From assembly GCA_021904315.1 (NCBI GenBank), contig CM038916.1, forward strand, positions 15,341,065 through 15,405,064: a stretch of 64,000 nucleotides of DNA, read 5' to 3'. Both the position numbers and the translations under genes were made by a program. Each line of letters opens with the position of its first letter. Within the stretch, counting starts at the first letter, position 1. This document shows positions 49,601-61,160 of the stretch, in pieces. Origin of the DNA: Sphagnum magellanicum (taxonomy: Eukaryota; Streptophyta; Sphagnopsida; Sphagnales; Sphagnaceae). Under the pieces are notes generated by a model. The model saw only the letters and a list, made by a program, of their open reading frames with translations, had not been told where the DNA came from and did not search any database.

Positions 49601-50430
49601 CACCCATGATCCACAAAAAGGACTTCTAAAAACTCTCCAGATTCTTCGTGCACATTTTCTTCCACAAATTATATTACTCCTATTCTTCAACGTGTTTCCA
49701 TTTCCTTCAAGATGATTATAGTTTGTTCTTCTGTTTTTCTTGCCATCAAGTTTGCCAGTATTTGTTATCATAAAATAATGAGAAAGTTTACAACTTGTAG
49801 CTAGAAGACAAGAATTTGGAATTTGAAGAAATTTAGTCCCCTCCCTTCCCTCAGGGTGCAAAGCAAAAAGTCCACCAAATGAATATTCTCCTGTTGTTGT
49901 TGTTGTTGATGACCACCAAGGCACTTGAGGATCTTAGAAGTAGCTCAGTGTTAAGAGTCGTATTTCTTCAGTCGACTGAGCTTTTAGTGCTTCGTCGATC
50001 GATCGATGGGGCAGGTATTCGCGGTGCCTTGTTGGGTGCATAATGCACACGGCAATGTTTGCCTGTCAGCGTGATAAAGTATAACTGGGAATCATTGACG
50101 AAGACTCTATTGCTGCTGCTACCCACGAGAGATTTGAAACGCGGTACTAAAATTTTGAGGCTGTCTGTGTGGAGCGGGCAGTGTGAATGAGGCCCAATAA
50201 TCGAGGTCTGGACGCAGAGTAGAATAGAGTAAAGTACAGTAGGCGGGGTGTGGAGCTAGCTTTTCCATTTATGACAATGAGACAAAATCGACGTGGGCTG
50301 CCTGCCGGCTCACTGAATGCCACAAGGAAAAATCTAAGAAATGGGCAATAGATTCCCATCCAATTTAACAAAGAAAGAGTTTAATAATAGGTGTGATAGA
50401 GGTGTCGCTGCCGCTGCTGATAGACTAGTA
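46606..50430. other. Intergenic DNA upstream of host gene
   Basis: Apart from a (GA)n microsatellite near 46665-46684 I see no supported feature. Overlapping open frames at 48030-48540 on both strands show no domain and are best treated as chance. Sequence becomes richer in GC from about 49930. Confidence 0.5.
46665..46684. repeat. (GA)n microsatellite
   Basis: About ten uninterrupted GA units lie 60 bp beyond the MULE right target duplication. Confidence 0.9.
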
Positions 50431-50434
50431 AGTA

Positions 50435-50440
50435 CACGTG
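50435..50440. promoter_or_regulatory. G-box (CACGTG) in host gene promoter
   Basis: A perfect palindromic CACGTG about 270 bp upstream of the TATA box. G-boxes bind plant bHLH and bZIP factors. A second perfect copy lies at 50817-50822 in the predicted leader. Confidence 0.4.
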
Positions 50441-50707
50441 CTCTCCTCTTGGTGAATGATCAATTCCAACGGGAGTAGCTGCTGCTGTTATGTTTGCCAA
50501 CCTCCTGATTATGATCACTGTGGCTGTAGCGGCTGTGATGATGCTCCCGCTACTGTTTTGTCTCGTTGCTGCATCATCTGGTGGTAGTGGTGGCCCCACG
50601 GCTGTTTTTTTTTGTGACGCTCATCATCTAACGGCATCCTGTACGGCATCGAGTCCCGCGTGCTTTTGCATTGAGTCTTCTTCTTCTTCTTCTCCACTAC
50701 TGCACTG

Positions 50708-50715
50708 TATAAATA
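50708..50715 (+). promoter_or_regulatory. TATA box of host gene
   Basis: TATAAATA, preceded by a TTC-rich tract (about 50677-50694) and followed by pyrimidine-rich sequence, the usual setting of a plant core promoter. It predicts transcription starting near 50740, which gives a leader of about 840 nt before the ATG at 51578 unless a leader intron exists. Confidence 0.6.
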
Positions 50716-51265
50716 TTTCTCTTCTTTTTTAAGAAATAAAACGAAGATCTTGTCCATTCACGAGAGATCACTGTCTCTTGAGCTTCTGATTTTTCTGATC
50801 TCCGGACGAGAGGGATCACGTGTTATCTTGTTATTGTCGATATAGCTGCTATCGAAGTAGAGAGACGGTCAATATCTTGAACTTCAATTTTGTAATTGGG
50901 GTTGTTAGGTACCAGATTGTCTTCTTCCATTAGTGTTTTGGGTTTGTGTGAGACGTTTGTAGCAGATTGTCGAACGTTTTGCTCAGGATTCCTTGAAGTT
51001 CAAGCAAAGTTGACGAGTAAACTGTGATCTTGAGTTTAGTCTTGATTGATTGCTGCAGCTGCTTGGCATAAGGAAGTGACAAGAAGCTTGCTTGAAGCTC
51101 GTTTGACGATAGAGCTGGAAGGTAAATTTAGTTGCAAGCTAGCTATAGTAAAGCTGGGAGAGAGCTAGAAGCAAGGTGAGGAAGATTGTGAGAAATTCGA
51201 GGAGACTCCGGCGAAGGAGCTCGCGGTACAGAGGGAGAAAAGGGAGCTCGAATAAAGCACACCTT

Positions 51266-51434
51266 ATGTAATTGCGGAGAGACGAGCTGTCTATCGAGGA
51301 TCTTCTTGATAATAATTTGTTAGATCAAGCTGAGTTGCAATGCGCGTACGTTGCAGTGCAGGTGCCTTCAAGCTTCACGCAACAACAGGACCTCTATCAC
51401 TACTATGCACCGCGAGATCTGCACTTTAGCTTAG
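51266..51434 (+). promoter_or_regulatory. Upstream ORFs in the host gene leader
   Basis: The first ATGs after the predicted start are all short upstream ORFs: a minimal ATG-TAA at 51266-51271, a 29-codon ORF at 51340-51429, and a 9-codon ORF at 51405-51434. The stretch 50740-51265 contains no ATG that I can find. The main ATG has a favourable context (G at -3, G at +4). Such uORFs commonly lower or condition translation in plants; that effect here is inference. Confidence 0.5.
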
Positions 51435-51577
51435 ATCTTCAACATCAGTTCGAGCTTCTGAGGGCAACTGTTAGAGAAGAAAAACTTGGAATAGCATCTC
51501 GTACACACCGGCAATAATCAAAGAATTACTTTGAGTCCGAACCGAGCCTGGAGCTAGCTGAAGCGAGACCTGGAGCG

Positions 51578-54500
51578 ATGGCGTTCTTCCTCAGAGCAAT
51601 ATCGGGAAGCGAGAGGAACAAGAATAGGCTCAATGACACCGAGAATGCGCTCACAGCCTTCCAACTCGAATTGGTTAGTGCCCCTCTTCTTTGAGCTACC
51701 ACGCCCATCTGCGTACTTCTTTTCCAGTGTGAATCAACCTTACGACTGGGTTTAAAATCCAAACCCCCTCAAGTAGGCCGATGGCAGATGCTTCTCAAAC
51801 AAGTCAATTGGGCTGCTGCAATGGGGTCATTGGACCTCAGCTTTGAAACTGTGGGATTAGATTCAGGTTTCTGCGCTCATCGAGAAGGCAGAAAGATTTA
51901 TCGCTGAATGCAGGTTCTTCATCCTGCCTTCTCAAAGGTGGATTAAGGGAGAAGAGACTCAGTCAGGCTTGTCGGCAGACATGTTGTTATCGAGACTCTG
52001 TGTTTGTGACTCCTGAAGCTTTCCGTGCAGAGTTTTGGAATGAATTAGAGAGATCTCATGTCTTCTTTTTGCAGTTTTTGTTTCTGCGGTTTTGGAGCGT
52101 TTTCTTGAATGAAATGCATCCTGTCAAGTTATAGAGCACATGTACTGAGATCTTGTTATTTTCTTGTGAGGGGTGTGCAGGATAGCATTCGAAGGAGGGT
52201 GGAGACAGGAGATGAAGAGCTTCATTCCATCTTAGAGATGATTTATGACTCGTCTTTCCCAGAATCCCAGGTTCCTGCAAACCACCTACACTTCTTCTTG
52301 TGTGTCTCAGTTACCTTCACTTCTATTGAGTCCTCTCTTTAGCCAAAAGTCTAGAAGAAGTTCAAAGCTGCAGCAAAGCAATGCTGATAAGTTGCTCCTT
52401 GATTTGGATAATCCAAGCTGGATCTTGAGATCATTGTCCATCAGCTCTTATCTGGTCGCAAATGTAGTGTATTAAGGAAACTTTTGCTGAACAAAGTATT
52501 TGCTCCTGACATCTGTGGAGATTGCAGAAATTTCTGAAGGAACCAACAAAGGAAAGGCTGAAGGCAAATACAGCCACAGTTTGTAGGCTGTTATCTGGCC
52601 TCTCATCTCAAGGTACCAGCTCTTCAATCAGGTTCTTTTCATGCCCAAATTGTCAAGAAGATCTTAGTATGATGAAACTACTGGAATTGGATCCTTTTGC
52701 TCAGTAGGAAAAATTCAGGTTCAGAGCTCAGATTAGAAGTTCTGCTTTGACACTTTAGGGATCCAAGGTTGGGGAGGAGAGATTGTACAGATTTCAAGCT
52801 AGTGCTAAACATTTTTGTCTTTGCTTTTGCAGGTGTGCCAGTGACACACTTGTTGCTTCAAGTTGCAACAAAGTATGGAACAGAGCCAGTGTCAGAGCCT
52901 CTGATAACACTACTTGAGATGGTGCAGCCTCTCCTGGCCAATAAAGACATTCCTGATTTCACAAGTGATGATTTACTTGATGCCATTGACAATCAGTGGC
53001 ATTCAGTCTCAGTTAGGTCAAGTCCTATATGGGGTACAGCGAGCTCCCGGACCCAAAGCCCAGCTCACAGTGCTTCCACAGCTGTGAGCCCCAGAAGTCC
53101 TGCATTCAGGAAGGTCATTTCTTCATTGTCTGTGCCTATTACCAAGGTGGAGGGAAACAATCATGACTTCCTTGGAACCAATTTGAGTTCAAGTCCCACC
53201 AACATGACCGCCGAAACACCCCCGACCCCTCCCATGTTGCAAAGCCTCTCAGACAGAAACCTCAGTGCTTACTCACGAAGATCTTTAGCACAGATCCTTC
53301 TTACAGAGAGTGGTTCACAATCGAATGGACAATCCAATGCAGAGCCTAGTGCAAGGATTAATGCCACTGAAATAACTTCAGAGGATTTGCAATCCCCAGA
53401 AGATGAGGAGGAACAGGGGTTAGGGGAAACCTTGTCTTTGCCAAACAGCTCTAATGGTGGAGTGAAACTCCTACCCCCTGTGGAGGAAGCTGAGGAGCAG
53501 GAGGAATCTACAGAGAACCCCATTTTGGTGCCACAGGTTGATGCCTCCTATCTGGTATCTTCTCCCCCACGTTTTGGCCCCTTGGATCCTGCAGTGCTGT
53601 CAACCTATGATGATGGGGAAGTTCATGAGGCAAAACAAGAAAACAGTTTTAGCCAGGACTTCACAACCGTTGTGCCTGAAGGAGGACTTGTACCAAAGGA
53701 GTGCACCAAGATGTCTCAGACATTGGAGGGGTCAGAAGAGGAACTTGAAAAGTATGGTCTTCCAAATTCTGCTATTGGGAACCTGCAAGCTGCTAATGAA
53801 GTCTCCAATGATCCTGATGGTATGGTTCATAGAAGTCCTGAGCATCCAGTGCAGTCAGAGTTGACAGAGGGGGAGCCTAATGAACCTAAGGTGCCTGCAT
53901 CTATATCTGGTCCAGAGACTAACCTGCAAGGAGCAGTTTCTGATACATCTTCACAAGGTAGTGATGCGAATGCCAAATCCAGTAAAGAATCGAGGTCACT
54001 TTTGGAAGAACAAAGCTCAAGATCAGAGGAATCAAGTAGAAATTTGGATGAATTGATTTCTACTCAATATGAATCCAGTTCAAACTCAGAGGAATCAAGT
54101 TCAAGTTTAGATGAATTAATTTCTAGTTCACATTCAGAGGAATCAAGCTCAAGTTTGGATTCAACAAGCTCCAGAAATAGCTTGAAAGCCACCCAAGAGA
54201 CAGCCATGAGCTCAGAAAGCACCTTTGAAATGCCAGCCACTGTTGTGAGCCCAATGGACAATTGGAAGTATGAGCTGCTTAATGTTTGCTCGAATCTTAT
54301 CCCGACAGTTGATGTGGAGAAAGAAACAGATTATTTGGTCCCTTCAAAGATTTTACATTCACTTTGTAGCTCAGAGGATGGAGATGTGTTGCCTGTCATT
54401 TCTACAGGTAGTCCCTTTTTCATGCCTTTCTGTACAATTTGGTTAGCCTTGTACATAACCAGAATTTACCTGCATGCTATGTGAAGTCTTGTAGCATTGC

Positions 54501-57500
54501 TGAGTTGCAAGCTTTCCTTGTAAAATGATTTGGAGAAATTTCCAATTCAAAAGTTAATGAAGGTTGGTTTGTGCTTTGGCAGACAACAGCAATTTCTCTG
54601 ATGTGGCTCCAGAGTTCAACAATCAGCTTGACCTTCTGAATGGACAAGAATGCTTGCAGAAGGTGAATGCTGTTGATACTGAAAATGGAAAAGCTCACAT
54701 TGAAATGGGGATTGAAACCCTTCCTTTTAGTGGAGCTCATGATGCAGTGGAACATGCAGCAGAGGTTCTCAAGAATGGCAGCAACAGCCAGGCAAAGCCA
54801 ACAAGTGGAAATGAACTAGCAGCACAACTGAGTGTGAGATTTGGCACCAAAGAGGATAGTTGCAAGTGGATCGAACAAAGCCAGGAGCTTCATGACTCAA
54901 CTTCAGTGAAAGATGACGTAGATGAAGACAATCCTCTGAGTGCATGTACAATTTCACCAGAACAAATCCAGAATCACTTTGAAGATTCTGCAGATATTAT
55001 GTCCCCATCTGTGGAGGAGGTTTCGAGACAGGAACCTTCCATCAATGGCACAGAAAACATGGAAAATGTTCCAGAGGTGGAAATGGAAATTGCAGGACTG
55101 GAAAGATCAACCAGTTGCAAGAATTTTGATATGGAAGAGAGAGCTAGTCTAGAGGATGAGATGGAACCACCCTTCTCCTCTGAGGACTTCACACCTCCAG
55201 TTTCTTTGCAGACTGTGAATGCAGAAGGATTACTATCATCTATAAGTTCTGGTCAAGAGCCAGGAGCTGGTGACAGTGAGGCTATGGTGTTTCCAACTGA
55301 TGCTGAAGACAGAGGATCTTTGTCATCCTTGCATTCTGGTGAATATCAACAGACTGATGAAAACAACAATGTCTCACAAGGAGTCAAAGACAGTGATGAA
55401 CTCTTGCCTTTTGCATACTTCCTCCCTGTGCAAGAAGGAGCTTCTGAAGGGAAGAGTGGAACATCTAACATCAGGAGGTTGAATGAAGTTGTTGCAAACA
55501 ACAGTACAGTGAAGGCAGATGACCACAACATGTCGAAGGGGGATATGCAAGTGAGGAATGGGTTTCTGCACATGAGCAACACTACACCTCCACACATTCA
55601 AGATGGACAACACCATATGGAAAGCAAATGCTTATCCCTGCAACTTAGGCCACTTCAGCAGCTTCCAAGCAAGGTAATCTTGCCATCCAACACAGGTCAC
55701 GTCATTCTTGCATCAATTGATGACATCGTGGAAAATGTTCAAGCAAAGCCTGTTGAGTATGATTCACCTGGAGCCACAAAAGTTGGATTAGAAGTGCCTC
55801 TGGCAGAGTGGCAAGGAGACAATTTGGTTGACAAGAAGAACCTAACAACATTGCTTAGCCCTGATAGTGTACTTCCTCAGTATGAGGCATTTTCAGTGGA
55901 CCAGTGCAAGCACTCTGGGGAGACAAATGAACAGCCATTGCAGCAAGCAACATGTACCAGAGAGGACCCTAGTAATGTGTCAGACATAGAAGAAGTTCAT
56001 ACGTCTGTGCCTCAAAGGAACATGGACAACTTGCTGAAAAACAGAGAAACTTGTGAGGACAATTCACCTTTCACAGATGATAATCTCGACAATTCTACAG
56101 GGAAACAGGAAGTTGAATCAAAAGTTCAAGATGATGAAGGATCACAAGGGTTCCAACCTCCTGGGAGAATAACAGATTTGGAAACCACAAAAGTTCTGGA
56201 TGTGGCATCTGAACCTGTTAGCATATTGGGAGGAGCACAGGAAGCAGACCGGCAGGCTGAGGATGCTGTTATGCCCCAGGTAGATGTGCTGGAGAGCCAG
56301 GAAGTTGAATCAAAAATCCAAGAGGATGAAGGAGCAAGAGGGATCGAACCTTGTGGGAGAAAAACAGATTTGGAGACCACAAAAGTGTTGGGTGTGGCAT
56401 CTGAGCCTGTCAGCATATTGGGAGGAGCACAAGAACCAGACCAGCAGGCTGAGGATGTTGTCATGCCCAAGGTAGATGGGCCGGAGAACCAGGAGGTTGA
56501 GTCAAAAGTCCACGAGGATGAAGGAGCAAGAGCAATCCAACCTCGTGGGAGAAAAACAGATTTGGAGACCATAAAAGTGTTAGATGTGGCATCTGAACCT
56601 GTTAGCATTTTGGGAGGAGCACAAGAACCAGACCAGCATGCTGAGGATGTTGTCATGCCCAAGCTAGATGGGCTGGAGAACCAGGAGGTTGAATCAAAAC
56701 TCCGAGAGGATGAAGGAGCAAGAGTGATCCAACCTTGTGGGAGAAAAACAGATTTGGAGACCACAAAAGTGCTGGATGTGGCATCTGAACCTGTCAGCAC
56801 ATTAGGAGGAGCACAAGAAGCAGACCAGCAGGCTGAGGATGCTGTCATGCCCCAAGTAGATATGCCAGAGAAGCAGGAAGTTCTCTCAAATGTCCAAGAG
56901 GATGAAGGATCAAGAGAGTTCCAACCTCCTGGGAGGAAAGCAGTTTTGGAGACGACAAAAGTGTTGGATGTGGCATCTGAACCTGTCAGCACCTTAGGAG
57001 GTGCACAGGAAGCTGACCAGCAGGCTGAGGATGCTATCATGCCCCAGGTAGATGTGCTAGACAAGCAGGAAGTTCTCTCAAATGTCCAAGAGGATGAAGG
57101 ACCAAGAGAGTTCCAACAGCTTGGGACAAAAGCAGATTTGGAATACACAAAAGTGCTGGATGTGGCATCTGAACCTGTCAGCACATTAAGAGGAGCACAG
57201 GAAGCAGACCAACAGGCTGAGGATGCTGTGATGCCCCAGGTAGATGTGCTCAACAAGCAAGAAGTTGAATCAAAAGTTCAAGAGGATGAAGGATCACAAG
57301 GGTTCCAACCTCTTGGGAAGAATATGGATTTGGAGACCACAGAAGTGCTAGATGTTGCATCTGAACTTCACAGCACATTAGGAGGAGCACAAGAAGCGGA
57401 CCAGCAGGCTGAGGATGTTGTCATGCCCCAGGTAGATGTGCTGGACAAGCAGGAGGTGGAGTCAAAAGTTCAAGAGGATGAAGGATCAAGAGGGTTCCAA

Positions 57501-58337
57501 TTACCTCCTGAGAGAAAAACAGATTTGGAGACCACAAGAGTGCCAGATGTGGCATCTGAACCTGACAGCATACTAGGAGGAGGACAGAAAGCAGACCAGC
57601 AGGCTGAAGAATCCAGTTGTAACTCTCAACCAACTGTGTCCATGTCCTCTGCACGAGAGGATAAACAAGTACAGGGATTATTAGCCTCCAAGCCTGCAAA
57701 CCAGAATACTGCAAACCTGCATAGTACACAATTGAATGGAAGAGGAGAAGAATCTGCCCAAGATGAGACAAAAACAATACCATGCTCTGACAGCATATTT
57801 GCAAAATCACCAAATGAGGCAGAGACATCCAAAGCATGTCATCAAGCAGAAATGCCATCTTTTTCAGGACAAGTGGAAACTGATCAGTCTGGGTTCCAAA
57901 AACCACTGAAAAATGGTGAAATGACTCTCATCAATGTGGCAGCTTCTGCACTTGCTTCAAACTCAATTTCATTCAACCAGTCAAGTCCACCTCTGTCAAC
58001 TGGGAATATTTCTTACAGGTCAAACAGCAGTACTGCAAGTGGCCGCTCATTTGCATTTCCAGTGTAAGCATCAGACTCTTCCCATTGACCCACAGGTTTT
58101 TGTCAGTGGAGTTTTACACCCTGAATATGTTGAAATCCAAATAGGGAGTTTCAAAGCTTTTCTGTGAGTTACTGACAATTTCTCTGGTGCAATGCGGTGT
58201 ATACATGCAGATCATCCACAGAATACAATGTCAGTCCTAAAAAAATGGCCCTTCCAGACAGAAGACACTTCTTACAACAGAAGCAAAAATGGAGGCGCTG
58301 GTGTTGTTGTTGTTGTTTCTGTCCTTCAGCTTTGTAA
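51578..58337 (+). CDS. Large plant protein with helical N-terminus, 64-residue repeats and FAFP/Cys tail
   Basis: Seven exons give a continuous frame: 51578-51673, 51867-51913, 52171-52270, 52528-52612, 52833-54407, 54583-58063, 58211-58337 (1,836 residues), all GT-AG. Residues 1-180 look helical and hydrophobic-patterned (ALTAFQLELVSALIEKAERF; GVPVTHLLLQVATKYG). About 490-560 is Ser/Glu-rich. Residues 1143-1644 are eight 64-residue acidic repeats. The C-terminus has RSNSSTASGRSFAFPV and, in the last exon, KWRRWCCCCCFC. From memory, the SxxTSxRSFAFP motif followed by a basic, Cys-rich end resembles angiosperm proteins labelled gar2-related; I cannot confirm this and assign no function. If intron 6 is retained, translation stops directly after FAFPV. 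The Cys cluster could be lipidated, which is inference. Exons 2-4 boundaries are the least certain. Confidence 0.75.
53980..54180 (+). repeat. Ser/Glu-rich short repeats within the host CDS
   Basis: Imperfect units near SEESSSSLDELIS recur three times and then decay (SEESSRNLDELISTQYESS, SEESSSSLDELISSSHS). They add about 60 residues of acidic, Ser-rich, probably disordered and phosphorylatable sequence. Confidence 0.85.
56106..57611 (+). repeat. 192-bp coding tandem repeat, eight units
   Basis: Units begin at 56106, 56298, 56490, 56682, 56874, 57066, 57258 and 57450, each exactly 192 bp (64 codons). The eighth gains one codon and is cut short. The consensus starts QEVESKVQEDEG and includes DLETTKVLDVASEPVS, LGGAQEADQQAED and VMPQVDVL. 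No unit has a frameshift. Exact periodicity and mild divergence indicate unequal crossing-over or slippage under frame constraint. Confidence 0.95.
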
Positions 58338-59500
58338 TCACAACATTGTATGTGTTTTGTTCTAGACAGAGCCATCTAAGCCATCTTGGTTTTTCATTTT
58401 GAAGAGACACATGGAGAAAGCTATATATTTCCAACAGTGTTGTTACATAAGTGTGTCAATATGTGTCACCTCTCATTGTGCCCGAAAGTCCACGGGGTGC
58501 CAGTCACTTGTGGATCAATCCACAACAGTTGCAGTCGAATCCTCAGAAGTTTCTAGCCAAATCACAGACTTTAGATGAGAGAGAACATGTCCTGCTCATT
58601 GCAAGATTAGAAATTGCATTTCACATGATAACAGAGAGCTGTCTCCAATGAGCTGGGTACATTCTCATGTACATCTTGTGGAGATAGTTTTTCCATTTCG
58701 CTGTGTATTGGTGGTGCAAATGATTTGTGCTATCAAATGTGTGTATGTACAATTCTATACATTGGATACATCATTAAGAGAACAAGGAGAAGCTATTGAA
58801 CAAGATTATTTCTTCACCTTACATCTTGTTCTGAATTTAGGACAAGATGCAGCACCAGAAGGTGACTTGTCTAAAGGTTTCTCCTACATGAATCTTGTCG
58901 ACTATTCTTTCAGATGATCAAGTTCTGCTGATTAGTATCATACTGTTGTTTCATGTTGTCAATCAATGTGATATACTTCATTTTGTGCCATCAGCATGAC
59001 CATGGTTCCTCTATGTCACTAATGGCACATATGTTTTATCAATTTCAACCATATTGCCAAGTTCCGTTCATGTGTTCCAAATGCAACTTGTAAGTCCTAT
59101 CACCAGTTTCATCCATTTGACAATTTTGTATAATATATTCCAATTCTATTTACATGGTCAATTTTATTCATGTCTTAAATTATGCAAATGGTTTTGTGTC
59201 ATCAATGGTCTCATCCATGCAATCGATTTCACTTGAGCAAAAAGTTTCATTGTGTTGATTTAACTTGATTCATATGGTCATATCATTTCTTGTTGTCATC
59301 CATTTCACCCAAGTGAAAATTTTCTTCCATATCAAATTTCTCTATTTTCAATCCATATGGCCCAATGTCATTGATGTGATGAGTTTTATTCAGATGGTTC
59401 AATTTCATTTGCATCATAAAGTTCACCTTTGTTCTCAATTTTCCATTCTCTATGAGACATGCTGCACAAGGGCATGGAAATAAGGGAAAAAGAGGGAAAG
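58338..59500. other. 3' flank of host gene
   Basis: The 3' untranslated region should lie at the start. No clear AATAAA was found close to the stop. Beyond about 58900 the sequence is AT-rich with repeated short TTTCAT/CATTTC blocks and no supported gene. Confidence 0.4.
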
Positions 59501-61160
59501 AAAATAACAAAAATGTGCATTGTTCTTCAACAATGGGAATGTTAAAAAGTTGAGCTTTTCTTGTATCATATCTTTAGAAAAATATATTTATGCAAATAGA
59601 AGAAGTTCATGACCTACATAAGCAATCTATATGGTAGACAAGTATGGTAGGAACATTTGCAAATGATGTACAAACTTCACAAACCAAATTTCACAAAGAC
59701 ATGCCTTAGTGAGATCATTAAGGAATCCCAATTTTTCATTGCCATCCAAACAATTGCACTATTTAGTCTTATGATTCATAGCCTCCATTCTTCCTTTAGT
59801 AACATATTGCAATTTGTTAATGGTTGGTTGTCTAAAAGTAAATGATATAACTCTTCTTCATTTGGCCAATTACCCATTAACTATGGTTAATGACTAGCAA
59901 AAGATTTTGCAACTATTCACAAATGTTTTAAGGAAGTGAGGTAATCCTAAGGTTGGAACTACCACTTATTACAATAAACAAGAAACTAACAACAATATCA
60001 GTTCAATGCAAAACTCAACAATTTATAATTTAAAAAATTGGACAATGATAACATTAAAATCCACTATATTTTTTAAAAAATTGTTGACCTTGCATTCCAA
60101 CAATTTAATAAGCTTAGTCAACTTAGGATATCACTTAAAATAATATGCAAAATAGTCATGTAGGAAAAAAAAAGGATTTGATCTTGATTACCAAATTCAA
60201 ACCACTCAAAGTTTAAACAACCAAGTTTGTGTGGTGCACTATATAATGCACACCAAAAACATATGGAGCATGTTTTAACATCAACTAAATGGTGACACTA
60301 AATTTCACACCTTAAAAAAAGAGTATCCTCATCCATTCCAAAACAAACCAATTTGTTTGCAATTTCAATCTCCCTCAAGCCCCCATACTTTTAACAAGAC
60401 CCTTGACAATCAAGGAGGTTAGATTGTTAAAAGTGGTGCCAGTTTCTAAACTTCACAAATTGAAAAAAATTAAGATGTTCTTTAAATGTTTCATCACATA
60501 CACATGCACATTCAACCAACTCTAATTATCAATGGTGGTAACTTTGTCACAACTCATTCAGATGTACATTGTTTTTAAATTGCGACTTTAATGGCTTATA
60601 ACACAATGTTGTGCATTGCTTCAACCATTGTTGGAACAATGCTTATGTGGGTAGTTGTTAAATTGCATAAACTAAAAAATATTTTGAAGTCTTCAAATTT
60701 AATCATTGAACATCCTTTGTTTCAACAAATGTCATATAGTAACAAATTAACTTCACATATTTGTTTTTCATTTCTACGTTCCCTACCTTTTCAACTAAAT
60801 CAACAAATGTGTCACACCTTGTAGAAGCATACAATTTTTCATTATTCTTATGTGCATTGTTAAGGTTCACATAATTTGCACCAATAGCCATTCCACATTT
60901 AGCAACACTACACTTCAATAAATTTAAAGGTTTAATGAGAGAAGCAAGCTTTGGAATTAACAATTTATCTCTCCCCTCAATCTTGGAGCAAATCTTGCAC
61001 CTCATCATCCTCATCCCCCCAAACAAGTTTAAACCAAATAACCTTGCAACACATCTATTGAAAACATTGAATGTGATGTCAAGTTGCAATTCAAAACTTC
61101 ATATTTGTGCAACTTGTGACATTCTAATTTCTAATTTGTTAACATCCAAGAACTCATAAA
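59500..61160 (-). pseudogene. BED-finger/hAT-like relic
   Basis: The minus-strand frame 61089-60703 includes CKICSKIEGRDKLLIPKLAS, then NEKLYASTRCDTFVDLVEKV and GNVEMKNKYVKL. This pattern (paired Cys, KIEGRDKLL-PKL, then ...NEKLY) recalls BED-type zinc-finger starts of hAT-like proteins in plants. Downstream minus-strand sequence is full of stops with scattered open pieces (YPKLTKLIKLLE near 60110). No TIRs or target duplication were found. Confidence 0.45.

Noticed and set aside
49935-50020. tRNA-like A-box (GTAGCTCAGTGTTAAGAG)
   Set aside because: No B-box (GGTTCGANTCC) at proper spacing and no cloverleaf that I can fold, so it is not called as a tRNA or SINE.
51272-51517. 81-codon open frame upstream of the host gene
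   Set aside because: It starts with TTG, not ATG, and directly follows an ATG-TAA. There is no reason for a plant ribosome to use it; the region is treated as leader.
52370-52475. Possible extra exon in intron 3 of the host gene (frame containing SSKLQQSNADKLLLDLDNPS)
   Set aside because: No acceptor/donor pair keeps the phase needed between exons 3 and 4 without a stop or a weak donor. Direct joining of 52270 to 52528 keeps the frame. RNA data could overturn this.
56126-57256. 376-codon open frame on the minus strand across the host gene's repeats
   Set aside because: It is antisense to the 192-bp coding repeats. Periodicity in multiples of three keeps one antisense frame open in every unit, so its length is a by-product of the sense repeats.
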